The notes beneath the pieces are model-generated. The model saw only the letters and a list, made by a program, of their open reading frames with translations. It made no database searches and was not told the DNA's origin. Made by a program: the position numbers and the translations under genes. DNA of 64,000 nucleotides, taken from Paenibacillus agricola. Its GTDB lineage: Bacteria > Bacillota > Bacilli > Paenibacillales > NBRC-103111. The stretch is taken from assembly GCF_011440305.1 (NCBI RefSeq), contig NZ_JAAOIW010000005.1:62001-126000 (forward strand). The letters are read 5' to 3'. Shown piece by piece: positions 39,761 to 48,318 of this stretch; the first letter of the stretch is position 1, and each line of letters starts with the position of its first letter.

Positions 39761-39938
39761 GGAGAAGTCACGCTCCCTTCTTTTCCTTGTTTTCCATTAT
39801 ATTATCACGTATTTTCGCATATGGAAACACTTTTATTTACATTTGTATTGCTTGTAAAGAACGTTGAAATTACAGATCTTTACTGTTATTATATCAATGT
39901 TAACTATTGTTTACTTTGAAAAATGCAGGTGCCCTTAT

Positions 39939-40340
39939 ATGAACTTTTATGAAAAATTACGCGACATGCGCAAGCTAAAAGGCTTTACTATCCGTGAGTT
40001 AGCCGATCGTTCCGGCGTTTCTTCCGCTTATATCTCCCAGCTTGAGAATGGGAATCGTGGTGTCCCGTCGCCTGATGTGCTAATGAAGCTATCGGAGGGC
40101 CTGAATACACCTTATTCGAATTTAATGGAGATTGCCGGCTATCTGGAGCAATCTGCCGACCGTCAACAGGGCGAAGACTACGTGAAGCCGCGTGTCAATT
40201 TGCGACGATTTCTGCAGGAGAATGAGTTAATCTTTGATGGCATGGAATTGACCGAGCAGGATAAAGAGTGGGTAGAGCGTATGCTGACGGTATTGTTTTG
40301 GAAAGATAAGCTGAAGAAGGATGGCTCTTCCAAAGAATAA
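39939..40340 (+). CDS. XRE-family regulator with C-terminal extension
   Basis: The protein has 133 residues. The HTH is LRDMRKLKGFTIRELADRSG and VSSAYISQLENGNRGVPSPD. The C-terminal 60 residues (FDGMELTEQDKEWVERMLTV) resemble the sensing part of YazB/SinR-type or immunity-type repressors. ATG 39939 follows CAGGTGCCCTTAT. Divergent from the 39551-39760 XRE gene. Confidence 0.8.
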   Translation: MNFYEKLRDMRKLKGFTIRELADRSGVSSAYISQLENGNRGVPSPDVLMKLSEGLNTPYSNLMEIAGYLEQSADRQQGEDYVKPRVNLRRFLQENELIFDGMELTEQDKEWVERMLTVLFWKDKLKKDGSSKE

Positions 40341-40401
40341 ATCAAGACCATAACCAACTCCATACTAGATGAATCAACTAGAGAGATGTCCATACATAAC
40401 G

Positions 40402-40437
40402 AAAAAAACCTCCGTTTCCTACGATGCGGAGGTTTTC
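40402..40437. terminator. Bidirectional terminator
   Basis: AAAAAACCTCCG and CGGAGGTTTT pair around a 10-nt loop, between the convergent XRE and 40481-41326 genes. Confidence 0.8.
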
Positions 40438-40480
40438 TCGATCCTATGTTTTGCGGCATCTTGATCATTTCGCATGCTAT

Positions 40481-41326
40481 CTAATGCACCTGGTCTGCCT
40501 CATATACAAATTCCTCAAATGGCTGATTTTGAAATAACATCGTCAAGTTAAATGATTCAAAAGCCGTTTCCTTATCCAATTCCTGCATCATCAATAACGC
40601 AATACACTCACGATCCGCCAATTGACCTGGCTCCCGGAAATCGATAAATCCTTCAAGCTGGTCATTGCTAATATCCACGGTTGCTTTACCGATAGGCAGC
40701 CCGCCATGCGATTGTTGGTACACCTCATAAATGAGCGTGTCCCCATCCTCTCTTGTCAGGACAACTGTATAATCCTCTTCCGCACTCTGGATCGATTCCC
40801 CTGCTAGGGGCTGATTATGTGTGATGAGGCCACCACCTACTATTAATGACTCCGCCTCCGATAATCCACTATTTTTTTGCCGTCCCAGCTGTTTACTTAC
40901 CATGGTACCTGTTCGTTTCTGCATCTGCATAATATATTCATTTTGCTCGTCCAATGCCTCATCCTCGAAGCGCTCCGTTTCCATCCAATCGTACTCATAA
41001 TCATAATCTTCCTCGACATTGGCGGGATTTATTAAATCAGGGTCTAAAGTTATAAGTTCACCATAATCGCTGTAAGCAATTTGAATACAACTGGTGTCGA
41101 CTCCCAAAGCAGCAATCATGGATTCTATATATCGATGTACAAACGAAGACACACGCTGTTGGGCATGGTGAGGAAAGCTTGATGGCTCCAATTGGACGGT
41201 TCCAGCGATGCGGTCTGCCTCACGATAAACGAGCGTCATCGTCCCGATACTTGCATGGTCCCACATTATCGTACTTACCTCTCCGCCAGATGTTTTTAAC
41301 TCCTGCTTGAGCCAAATATCGGTCAT
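40481..41326 (-). CDS. Host protein of unknown function
   Basis: The protein has 281 residues, cytosolic and acidic, with two similar beta-rich halves (GTMTLVYREADRIAGTVQLE and DTLIYEVYQQSHGGLPIGKA, then ATVDISNDQLEGFIDFREPG). An acidic linker (EEDYDYEYDWMETERFEDEA) separates them. ATG 41326 follows GGGAGGCGGGAATTC. I recognise no family. The 41327-41640 gap upstream holds only the next gene's terminator. Confidence 0.6.
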   Translation of the reverse strand: MTDIWLKQELKTSGGEVSTIMWDHASIGTMTLVYREADRIAGTVQLEPSSFPHHAQQRVSSFVHRYIESMIAALGVDTSCIQIAYSDYGELITLDPDLINPANVEEDYDYEYDWMETERFEDEALDEQNEYIMQMQKRTGTMVSKQLGRQKNSGLSEAESLIVGGGLITHNQPLAGESIQSAEEDYTVVLTREDGDTLIYEVYQQSHGGLPIGKATVDISNDQLEGFIDFREPGQLADRECIALLMMQELDKETAFESFNLTMLFQNQPFEEFVYEADQVH

Positions 41327-41583
41327 GAATTCCCGCCTCCCATACATGGTTTGGTCATTGCTATAAACACTACCTAATTAGCCTGTCCCAATTAGTCCAA
41401 AATATGAATATAAGGATAAATGTCTATGCGAAACTTGGGTTTTGTCATACTATACATTAGACCGTTGACAGGGCAGGGCAAGGCACTCGGCAAAAAGTTT
41501 ACTTCAAGCGGCGCAGCCTATTCTCTGCATCAATAGGTCAACTTCATACATGGGTACCTATATGAATGAGCAGAGCCAACCTT

Positions 41584-41639
41584 ACGAAAAAAAGACCAAT
41601 GCAGTGTGCCATTTATCGTCACACGCGCGGGTCTTTTCT
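41584..41639 (-). terminator. Terminator after the pseudouridine synthase gene
   Basis: AAAAAGACC pairs with GGTCTTTT and GTGTG with CACAC inside; the T run follows on both strands. Confidence 0.6.
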
Positions 41640-41640
41640 C

Positions 41641-42372
41641 TTATTTCGTTACCTGCTGCAGCTCGGCAAGCTCGGTCTCCGTTAATTCACGGTAAGAACC
41701 GGGCGATAAACGCTCGTCTAGCAGCAAGGGTCCCATAGAAATTCTTTTTAAGAAGACTACCTTTTTCCCAACGGCCTCAAACATTCGTTTCACTTGGTGA
41801 AATTTCCCTTCCATAATCGTCAGTTCAATTTTTGACACCCGATTTGCTGCCGGATCCCCCGCGACCAATACCGTAAGCTTTGCCGGCATAGCTACATAAC
41901 CATCCTCCAGAGTCACGCCCGCTTGGAAGGCCTCTCCATCCTCCTCAGTCACAGCTCCTTCGACCTCGGCAAAATAAGTTTTGGGTACATGCTTACGAGG
42001 TGACAATAGATTATGCGCCAGCTTGCCATCATTGGTCAATACCAGCAGGCCTTCCGTATCTTTATCCAGCCGTCCCACAGGAAACAGCTCGAAATGTGCA
42101 TGCGCTTCATCCAACAAATCCAGCACAGTACGTTCACGGCTATCCTCTGTTGCCGAAATCACACCTTGTGGTTTATTCAGCATCAGGTAAATAAATTCAC
42201 GATAATGGACCAGTTGCCCGTCTACCGTAATCCGATCCTGCAGCGGGTGTACCTGGATGCCGCCATCCTTCACAGGACGATCATTTAGGCGAACCCAGCC
42301 ATTTTTGACGATTCGTTTGATTTCACTACGGGAGCCGTGACCGGCATGGGCCAACAGCTTTTCCAATCTCAT
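41641..42372 (-). CDS. RsuA/RluB-family rRNA pseudouridine synthase
   Basis: The protein has 243 residues. S4 RNA-binding domain at the N-terminus (MRLEKLLAHAGHGSRSEIKR). Catalytic motif GRLDKDTEGLLVLTNDG with Asp near residue 103, and KVVFLKRISMGPL near the end. The short length and order match RsuA/YtzG, which modifies U516 of 16S rRNA. ATG 42372 is inside a longer frame from 42384. Confidence 0.88.
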   Translation of the reverse strand: MRLEKLLAHAGHGSRSEIKRIVKNGWVRLNDRPVKDGGIQVHPLQDRITVDGQLVHYREFIYLMLNKPQGVISATEDSRERTVLDLLDEAHAHFELFPVGRLDKDTEGLLVLTNDGKLAHNLLSPRKHVPKTYFAEVEGAVTEEDGEAFQAGVTLEDGYVAMPAKLTVLVAGDPAANRVSKIELTIMEGKFHQVKRMFEAVGKKVVFLKRISMGPLLLDERLSPGSYRELTETELAELQQVTK

Positions 42373-42634
42373 GGTTTCTTTCAATTAATCCTACCTCCTG
42401 CTAGCGGATATTCCTGTATTATTTTCCATACCCTAATGTAAGTTTCAAGCTATTGCACGTGGTTCCCCCCATTATAGAGGGTTACAGTGCCCAGCTGCAA
42501 CCGAACATTGTCAAAATTCATTCATTTTTACAGGAATACTTGGGCAGGAATTGGGGACCAGTTTAGCGAAATCATTAGTTACCAACCATCTTTACTATAC
42601 TTACTTATCTTACTTGAAGAGAGGACTATATCTA

Positions 42635-43144
42635 ATGAAAAAGCTCGCGATTTATTTATCCATCATTATTGTATTGTTCGCGGGGCTTTATGTCGTGAAC
42701 CAACAGTCGGACAAGGCCAAGAATAGTCAATATGCCACCAATGTTTATGGTATTGCGCCCGATAAGCTGAATCCAGAAACGGTCAAGCAGCTAGACGATC
42801 CCAATTACCAAAATATCATTTTACCCGCAGAGCTTAACAAAAAGCTGGATGCCAAAGAAGATTTTTTCATCTATTACTTTGCCTCCACCTGCTCCCATTG
42901 CAAAAGAACCACCCCTGTTTTATATCCGCTAACCAAAGAATTAAACTTGGATGTCAAGCAATTTAACTTAGAGGAATTTAAAGATGGCTGGGGCAAGTAT
43001 AAAATCGAGTCCACGCCTACCCTGATTTATTATAAAGCAGGCAAAGAGGTAGACCGGATGGTTGGTGGTATTGCCGAGACGGGCCAGCCTGGCTACAATG
43101 CAGATTCCTACAAGCAATTTTTCGAAAAGAATAAAGCCAAATAG
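42635..43144 (+). CDS. Membrane-anchored thioredoxin-like protein with CSHC motif
   Basis: The protein has 169 residues. N-terminal membrane anchor (LAIYLSIIIVLFAGLYVV). The thioredoxin fold has YYFASTCSHCKRTTPVLYPL, with a CxxC of unusual CSHC type, and the cis-Pro segment ESTPTLIYYKAG. It acts outside the membrane on disulfides, like BdbA-type proteins. ATG 42635 follows AGAGAGGACTATATCTA. Terminator 43143-43177. Confidence 0.8.
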   Translation: MKKLAIYLSIIIVLFAGLYVVNQQSDKAKNSQYATNVYGIAPDKLNPETVKQLDDPNYQNIILPAELNKKLDAKEDFFIYYFASTCSHCKRTTPVLYPLTKELNLDVKQFNLEEFKDGWGKYKIESTPTLIYYKAGKEVDRMVGGIAETGQPGYNADSYKQFFEKNKAK

Positions 43145-43178
43145 AGCAGATGAGCGAAAGCTCCTGCTCTTTTTTTTT
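43143..43178 (+). terminator. Intrinsic terminator
   Basis: AGAGCA..GAGC, GAAA tetraloop, GCTC..TGCTCT, then eight or more T. It also overlaps the region past the DUF309 stop. Confidence 0.85.
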
Positions 43179-43199
43179 GCCCATCTGCTTCTATAAGCC

Positions 43200-43619
43200 C
43201 TAATGTTCAGCATCAGGAAGCGGCGGATTGGCCCTCAGCTCCTCCACTAGGTCATCAAGCTCCTGATCGATAATCCGAATGTCCAAGTCGTAAAAAGCAA
43301 AGGGCTCCTCCTCCATCCGCTGCAGCTGGGATAAATACCTTTGGCTTGCAGTAAGCAAGCTGCCCAAATCAATACCTAAGAGCTCCGGCTCACGCCCTAC
43401 CAGCTTTTCCAGGGCAGCCGTAAAAAGCTTGACCGCACCACTCACATTGCCGTTACGGTGATGGTAAAGCCCTACCGCTATTTGCAGCAGGCCCTGATAT
43501 AAAGGGTTGCGCCCTTCTTCAAGCCAAAGCTCCTCCATCACCTCATGGCATTCAAAATAATCGCGCTCAATATTGAAATAATAAACGAATTTAACATACA
43601 AACGATCGTATATGGGCAC
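43200..43619 (-). CDS. DUF309 (YpuF-like) protein
   Basis: The protein has 139 residues. ERDYFECHEVMEELWLEEGR and YQGLLQIAVGLYHHRNGNVS are the DUF309 hallmarks, a helical fold with conserved His/Glu resembling a metal site. Function unknown. It follows the RelQ gene by 20 nt. Confidence 0.85.
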   Translation of the reverse strand: MPIYDRLYVKFVYYFNIERDYFECHEVMEELWLEEGRNPLYQGLLQIAVGLYHHRNGNVSGAVKLFTAALEKLVGREPELLGIDLGSLLTASQRYLSQLQRMEEEPFAFYDLDIRIIDQELDDLVEELRANPPLPDAEH

Positions 43620-43638
43620 TTAGGCACCTCAGTTTCTT

Positions 43639-44442
43639 CTAAAGCAGCCGATCCTTCTTGGCACGGGCGATAGCTTCGTCGATCTCCGTGGAAAGCTCCT
43701 TTAAATACCGCACATCCTCGGTTTCCCAATGCTCATTGAAACGGAACTGGAATTGCACGGCCTCTCGGACGCGATGATAAAAGTAGAGCTCTTGGATCCC
43801 ATTAAGGATCCGGGATACAATATTGGAATTGTCCTCGAATAGCTGCTGGGCCTCCATAATTTCATCACGGATGCTGCTCATTTCCTGGTCAAGCAAATAA
43901 GCGGCTTCGGCGGCTTTACTCAGCCTTTTAATCACTTCCTCGGGAAGGCTTTCCCGATATTTATAATTAAGCGAATGTTCAATCGTCGCCCAGAAATTCA
44001 TCGCTAATGTGCGAATCTGTACCTCGGCAAGCACACGCTTCATACCAAGCGCCGTTTGTACGGGATATTCCACAATCATATGATAGCTACGGTAGCCACT
44101 CGGTTTTTTGTTAAGCACGTAGTCCTTCTCATACATCAGCTTCATATCCTGCCGCCTGCGGATCAAATCCGCTAATCGTTCAATATCCTCAACAAACTGG
44201 CACATAATACGTATGCCAGCAATATCCTCGATCCCTGTCTCCAATTGCTCCATAGGTACATTTAAGCGCTTGGCTTTATCCAAAATGCTCGATATTTTTT
44301 TCACTCTGCCTGTTACAAATTCGATAGGGGAATATTCCTCGCGGCTTTTTAATTCTCCACGCAGTGTTTTAAATTTTACCTTTAGTTCTTCAACGGCCTG
44401 GTCATAAGGCATGAGAAATTTTTTCCAATCGCGTCCATCCAT
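43639..44442 (-). CDS. relQ: Small alarmone (p)ppGpp synthetase, RelQ/YjbM type
   Basis: The protein has 267 residues. RelA/SpoT synthetase domain without hydrolase: GRVKKISSILDKAKR (ATP site), DIAGIRIMCQFVEDIERL, KPSGYRSYHMIVEYPV, LAEVQIRTLAMNFWATIEHS (E..Q.RT). It makes (p)ppGpp and perhaps pGpp in stress. The C-terminal helix mediates tetramers in relatives. RelQ-type is preferred over RelP by length and the extended tail. Confidence 0.9.
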   Translation of the reverse strand: MDGRDWKKFLMPYDQAVEELKVKFKTLRGELKSREEYSPIEFVTGRVKKISSILDKAKRLNVPMEQLETGIEDIAGIRIMCQFVEDIERLADLIRRRQDMKLMYEKDYVLNKKPSGYRSYHMIVEYPVQTALGMKRVLAEVQIRTLAMNFWATIEHSLNYKYRESLPEEVIKRLSKAAEAAYLLDQEMSSIRDEIMEAQQLFEDNSNIVSRILNGIQELYFYHRVREAVQFQFRFNEHWETEDVRYLKELSTEIDEAIARAKKDRLL

Positions 44443-44458
44443 CCGTACGCCTCCATTC

Positions 44459-45562
44459 TTACCTATGCCGATGTGTCGAGCCTACTGCTTCCGTAACGCT
44501 CTTAAATCCATCTCTCTGGAGCAGCTTCCTTAAGCCTTCATTCAAATTCCTTAACAAAGCAGGGCCTTCATAAATAAAAGCTGTATATACCTCCACTAAA
44601 CTGGCACCTGCACATATTTTGTCATAAGCATCTTGGGCTGTGAATATGCCACCTGAACCAATGATCGGCAGTTTCCCCTCAGTTAGCTCATATAAAGTAT
44701 GTATAAGCTGGGTAGACCGCTTCGTCAAGGGCAGGCCGCTTAGACCTCCTGCTTCGCCTTTATGCATGTGGGTTAAGCCTTCTCTAGATAAAGTCGTATT
44801 GGATGCGATAATGCCGGAAACGCCACTTTCCACGATCGTCTGCACCATATAACGAATTTCCTCAGGCTCAAGGTCTGGCGCTATTTTCACCAAAATCGGT
44901 TTAACTGCACCCCCATGCTTGTTGTGTTGCGCCTTCATTTCCTCTTGAACCGTCCTTAGCAGCCGGTATAAATCATCCCCATGCTGCAAGCTGCGCAGGT
45001 CGGGTGTGTTGGGAGAGCTTATATTCACTACAAAAAAATCGCCATACCCATACAACTTATTTATACAAGTACGGTAGTCATCCTCTGCGTGCTCATTAGG
45101 CGTTGCTTTGTTTTTGCCGATATTGACAGCAACCGGAATACTATGATGGGTCGCCTTAGCCAAATGCTTGGCCATCGTTTCGATTCCTACATTATTGAAG
45201 CCCATTCGGTTAATCAAGGCTTGATCCTCCGGTAACCGGAACAACCGCGGCAGCTCATTGCCTACCTGTGGCTTAGGCGTGACCGTACCCACCTCCATAA
45301 ATCCAAATCCAAGTCTGGAAAAACCGGGAACAGCCTTTGCATTTTTATCAAGCCCTGCAGCGAGCCCAATCGGATTGTCAAAATGGATACCCCATAGCTC
45401 CGATTGTAGATCAGGTGTTGAATTAACGCCATAGAGGCCTTTCAGCAGCCCCTTAACTCCAGGCACATTGGAGGCGTTATGAAGACCATTTATAATCAAA
45501 TGATGAGCCTTCTCTGGATCCATACGAAATAACAGTGGTTTAATTAAGCTTTTATACAGCAT
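44459..45562 (-). CDS. pyrD: Dihydroorotate dehydrogenase, class 2 (quinone)
   Basis: The protein has 367 residues, normal length for the membrane-associated quinone-dependent form. FMN-barrel motifs: GLAAGLDKNAKAVPGFSRLG, VGTVTPKPQVGNELPRLFRL, NISSPNTPDLRSLQ (catalytic Ser of class 2), GSGGIFTAQDAYDKI. The N-terminal helices (LYKSLIKPLLFRMDPEKAHH) form the quinone tunnel. It oxidises dihydroorotate to orotate in pyrimidine synthesis. It stands alone here, away from other pyr genes. Confidence 0.95.
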   Translation of the reverse strand: MLYKSLIKPLLFRMDPEKAHHLIINGLHNASNVPGVKGLLKGLYGVNSTPDLQSELWGIHFDNPIGLAAGLDKNAKAVPGFSRLGFGFMEVGTVTPKPQVGNELPRLFRLPEDQALINRMGFNNVGIETMAKHLAKATHHSIPVAVNIGKNKATPNEHAEDDYRTCINKLYGYGDFFVVNISSPNTPDLRSLQHGDDLYRLLRTVQEEMKAQHNKHGGAVKPILVKIAPDLEPEEIRYMVQTIVESGVSGIIASNTTLSREGLTHMHKGEAGGLSGLPLTKRSTQLIHTLYELTEGKLPIIGSGGIFTAQDAYDKICAGASLVEVYTAFIYEGPALLRNLNEGLRKLLQRDGFKSVTEAVGSTHRHR

Positions 45563-45724
45563 TTCTATTGTCTCTCCCTTAAACGAACCATAACTTACTC
45601 TCTTTGAATAGTTTATCTTTTAATCCAAAAAAAATAAAGAGGACAAGCTACAGAAATGACGTTTTTAAGCGGCTACATTATGATAAACTAGGGATAAATC
45701 TAAAATAAAGGCAGGGATACGGCT

Positions 45725-45859
45725 ATGCAACGAAAGAAACCCAGTTATTTACAGCAACGCAAACCGAAAGATACCATAAATAAAAAGCTCATTATTTGGA
45801 TTAGCTCAATTTTTGCCGTGCTGGTCATTGGAATGGCTGTTTTACTTTCGGTCAATTAA
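45725..45859 (+). CDS. Tiny single-pass membrane protein
   Basis: The 44-residue protein has a basic, Gln-rich N-terminus (MQRKKPSYLQQRKPKD) and one membrane helix (LIIWISSIFAVLVIGMAVLL). ATG 45725 follows AGGCAGGGATACGGCT. Composition and site support a real gene. Function unknown. Confidence 0.55.
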   Translation: MQRKKPSYLQQRKPKDTINKKLIIWISSIFAVLVIGMAVLLSVN

Positions 45860-45893
45860 GAAAGCGTTTCATTAGAACCATTCCTTACCGTCT

Positions 45894-47351
45894 TCAGTCC
45901 AACCATTTGTATACCTTTCCCGGATTCGTTTCTGTGCTGTAAAGCGGCAAACGGAATTGCGGCTCGCCACGCTTAATTTCAGAGGGTAGCAACCCCTTAC
46001 CAATGGTTACAGGTGTTCCTAAAGGTGTCATATCAAATAATTCCTCAATATCAGCCTGGAGCATTCTTACGCAACCTAAGGACTCATCCTTGCCTATACT
46101 GCCGGGCTTGTTGGTACCATGAATGGCGTATAACGGGTCAGAGAGCCCCATGCCTCTGCTGCCAAAATCACCATTGGATTTCCCGTTCGGATCCCTTACC
46201 TTCTCGGCGATTTCAAAGCTGCCCTCAGGCGTTCGATCTGCCCCTAAACCTACAGGGTAGCTACGGACAATCATTGTCCCACTGACCAAGGCCAATCGAT
46301 GATTGGTCTTATCCACGATAATGCGGAGCGGGCTAGTTAAGGGCTTCAGCAAGCCTGCCGCCACAGGTTGTGCCTCGTTAGCTTGAGTACCCGTTCCGAG
46401 ATTAGGTGGTGAGGTTACGGCGTTTGGGACTGGGTTTTGCGGGCTGCTTCCTTGCGGCTTGTTGTCTGTAAGCTGATCCTTTTGCTGCTCGTAAAGCTCT
46501 TCCATAAAAGGTGTAATCCCAGATAGGATATTGAGTGGATGGGACTGATTTAAAGCCTGGATACCTTCTGGCGGTTTTCCATTCTTGCGGGTATAAGCAT
46601 CTAGCGCCGAGCGGAGCACAACCTCCTGCTCGCGTTGCGCCACCCATGAGTTATAAATAGCCTGTGGCTTAGACGCATCCGAGGGCTGGCAATGGCAGCT
46701 TTCAGCATCATGATATTGAATTTGCTGCTGGGCTGCATCTTCTTTGCCCTCAACAGAAAGTAAAATATCCGGCGGCTGCAGCCATGAGATCCATTTACCA
46801 TCTTCCGTTTTTTTACCATTAGCTAGGATCGCATAACTATTCACGCGTTCTTTAATGAGCATTTCTTGCAACGCTGCGCCTACAACTTCCTTCGTTTTAT
46901 TCCCTGCTATGTAGTAGACCTTCGTTTGCTGCACTTGAGCTATGCTTACATCCTTAGGGAGCGTAGGGGCTGCTATATGCTCAGCTTCTCGTAATGTACC
47001 GGGCAGATACGCAATCCCAGCTATAATCAGGATCAGCGCAGCCATTAGCCTTAACCGGTTTAACCAATGCCTTCTCCTGCCGCGCTGATCCCACTGCTCC
47101 AAGGTTTGCAGCGACTCCATTGACACATTTATCGTTTTTTTCTCGAAGGCCTCATAAATTTCTCCAGATTGTGCAAAGCAATATAAAGCTTTTCCTTTTT
47201 TACCCTGCCCGTCATATTCCCGTCCCAACAGATACCATGCCATTTTGTTGCTTGGATGCTCGCGCACATATTTTTTAAGACGTATTTGGTCATCTAATGA
47301 GTTGCTATTGAAAAACTGCTTTAGCTGCTCCTCATGTTCCTTAGGCTTCAC
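45894..47351 (-). CDS. L,D-transpeptidase (YkuD) with tetratricopeptide-like N-terminus and membrane helix
   Basis: The protein has 485 residues from GTG 47351, which follows AGTAGGGATAACC. The first 80 residues look like a TPR-type helical pair (MAWYLLGREYDGQGKKGKAL). A membrane helix follows (LMAALILIIAGIAYLPG). The YkuD domain spans about 350 to 470 with YAIHGTNKPGS and LGCVRMLQADIEEL (H...SxGC catalytic Cys). It forms 3-3 crosslinks or attaches proteins to peptidoglycan. A 10-bp inverted repeat overlaps its -10 box. Confidence 0.88.
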   Translation of the reverse strand: MKPKEHEEQLKQFFNSNSLDDQIRLKKYVREHPSNKMAWYLLGREYDGQGKKGKALYCFAQSGEIYEAFEKKTINVSMESLQTLEQWDQRGRRRHWLNRLRLMAALILIIAGIAYLPGTLREAEHIAAPTLPKDVSIAQVQQTKVYYIAGNKTKEVVGAALQEMLIKERVNSYAILANGKKTEDGKWISWLQPPDILLSVEGKEDAAQQQIQYHDAESCHCQPSDASKPQAIYNSWVAQREQEVVLRSALDAYTRKNGKPPEGIQALNQSHPLNILSGITPFMEELYEQQKDQLTDNKPQGSSPQNPVPNAVTSPPNLGTGTQANEAQPVAAGLLKPLTSPLRIIVDKTNHRLALVSGTMIVRSYPVGLGADRTPEGSFEIAEKVRDPNGKSNGDFGSRGMGLSDPLYAIHGTNKPGSIGKDESLGCVRMLQADIEELFDMTPLGTPVTIGKGLLPSEIKRGEPQFRLPLYSTETNPGKVYKWLD

Positions 47352-47379
47352 GGTTATCCCTACTTTCAACCTTCTTACC

Positions 47380-47407
47380 ATAATATCGGTTTTGATTCCG
47401 ATATTAT
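47380..47407 (-). promoter_or_regulatory. Operator-like inverted repeat on the L,D-transpeptidase promoter
   Basis: ATAATATCGG (47380-47389) and CCGATATTAT (47398-47407), perfect over 10 bp with an 8-nt spacer. On the minus strand TATAAT is part of the first arm, 50 nt before the GTG start. Confidence 0.6.
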
Positions 47408-47414
47408 AAATAGT

Positions 47415-47456
47415 AGAAAAAACACCCGCATGCTCCATACGGAGCCAGGTGCTTGA
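47415..47456 (-). terminator. Terminator after the HD-GYP gene
   Basis: On the minus strand CACC..GCTCC, GTAT loop, GGAGC..GGGTG, then TTTTTT. Confidence 0.75.
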
Positions 47457-47459
47457 TCT

Positions 47460-48197
47460 CTAGCTAGGGTGTGAATCAAGCTGCTGCTCAATGGGTCCAC
47501 CTTTTAAATAATTACGCTCCTGCATCACTTTATTAAATGCGGATACAACCAAGGGGTCGAAATGTGAATCCCTACAACGGAGTAGTTCCTCTACGCCTTC
47601 TTGGTAGCTGATTGCTCTTGAATAAGGGCGGTCTGTAGTCATCGCATCAAAGGCATCGGCTACCGCTACAATTCGGGCATAAAACGGTATCGCCTCTCCA
47701 CGCAAGCCTTCGGGGTAACCAGAACCATCCATTTTCTCATGGTGGTACTTAGCAACCTCGGTTGCCTGTATCATTCGCTCCGTTGGCTCCATCTTAGATA
47801 ATATGCGTGCACCGATCGTTGTATGTGAAATCATAATCTCGAATTCTTCCTCGTTAAGGCTTTCGGCCTTCAGCAGCACCCGGTCAGGAACCCCAATTTT
47901 CCCCACATCATGCATAAGTGCGGAACGATAGAAATGCTTGCATTCCTCTTCCGATACTCCAAGCTCCTTCGCTATCCACAAAGAATACAGTGCTACTCTT
48001 GAGGAATGTCCTGCCGTATAAGGGTCTCTAGAGTCCAAGGCAAGGACTAATGAATGAATGACACTAATAGAAAACGGATGGTCTGTTAAAGTGGGGCCAT
48101 GCTTAAGTTCAAAGGCAGATTCTAGTAGCAGGGTTAGCTCTCGGTTGCGTTTCTCTAACTGTTCAACTCTGTCGTTCAACTCTTGCTTATCAGGCAC
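47460..48197 (-). CDS. HD-GYP domain phosphodiesterase
   Basis: The protein has 245 residues. N-terminal coiled coil (DRVEQLEKRNRELTLLLESA). HD-GYP domain: HSSRVALYSLWIAKELG, ALMHDVGKIGVPDRVL (HD), YHHEKMDGSGYPEGLRGEAI (the GYP variant), DAFDAMTTDRPYS. It should hydrolyse cyclic di-GMP, balancing cyclases such as the one at 37718. No membrane or receiver domain is present. Confidence 0.9.
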   Translation of the reverse strand: MPDKQELNDRVEQLEKRNRELTLLLESAFELKHGPTLTDHPFSISVIHSLVLALDSRDPYTAGHSSRVALYSLWIAKELGVSEEECKHFYRSALMHDVGKIGVPDRVLLKAESLNEEEFEIMISHTTIGARILSKMEPTERMIQATEVAKYHHEKMDGSGYPEGLRGEAIPFYARIVAVADAFDAMTTDRPYSRAISYQEGVEELLRCRDSHFDPLVVSAFNKVMQERNYLKGGPIEQQLDSHPS

Positions 48198-48253
48198 AAA
48201 TCCGCCTCCAACTGTATGGCTTTTTATTATTATAATCGAATATAATCGAAAAA

Positions 48254-48303
48254 CCTACTTTGTAAAGAGAAGGATCGGATCCATCCCTCCCAAGCAAAGT
48301 AGG
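48254..48303 (-). terminator. Terminator after the NHL-repeat gene
   Basis: CCTACTTTG and CAAAGTAGG pair over 9 bp, with GGATCGGATCC inside; on the minus strand TTTTTCG follows. Confidence 0.7.
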
Positions 48304-48318
48304 CCTTCTACCTTTGTA

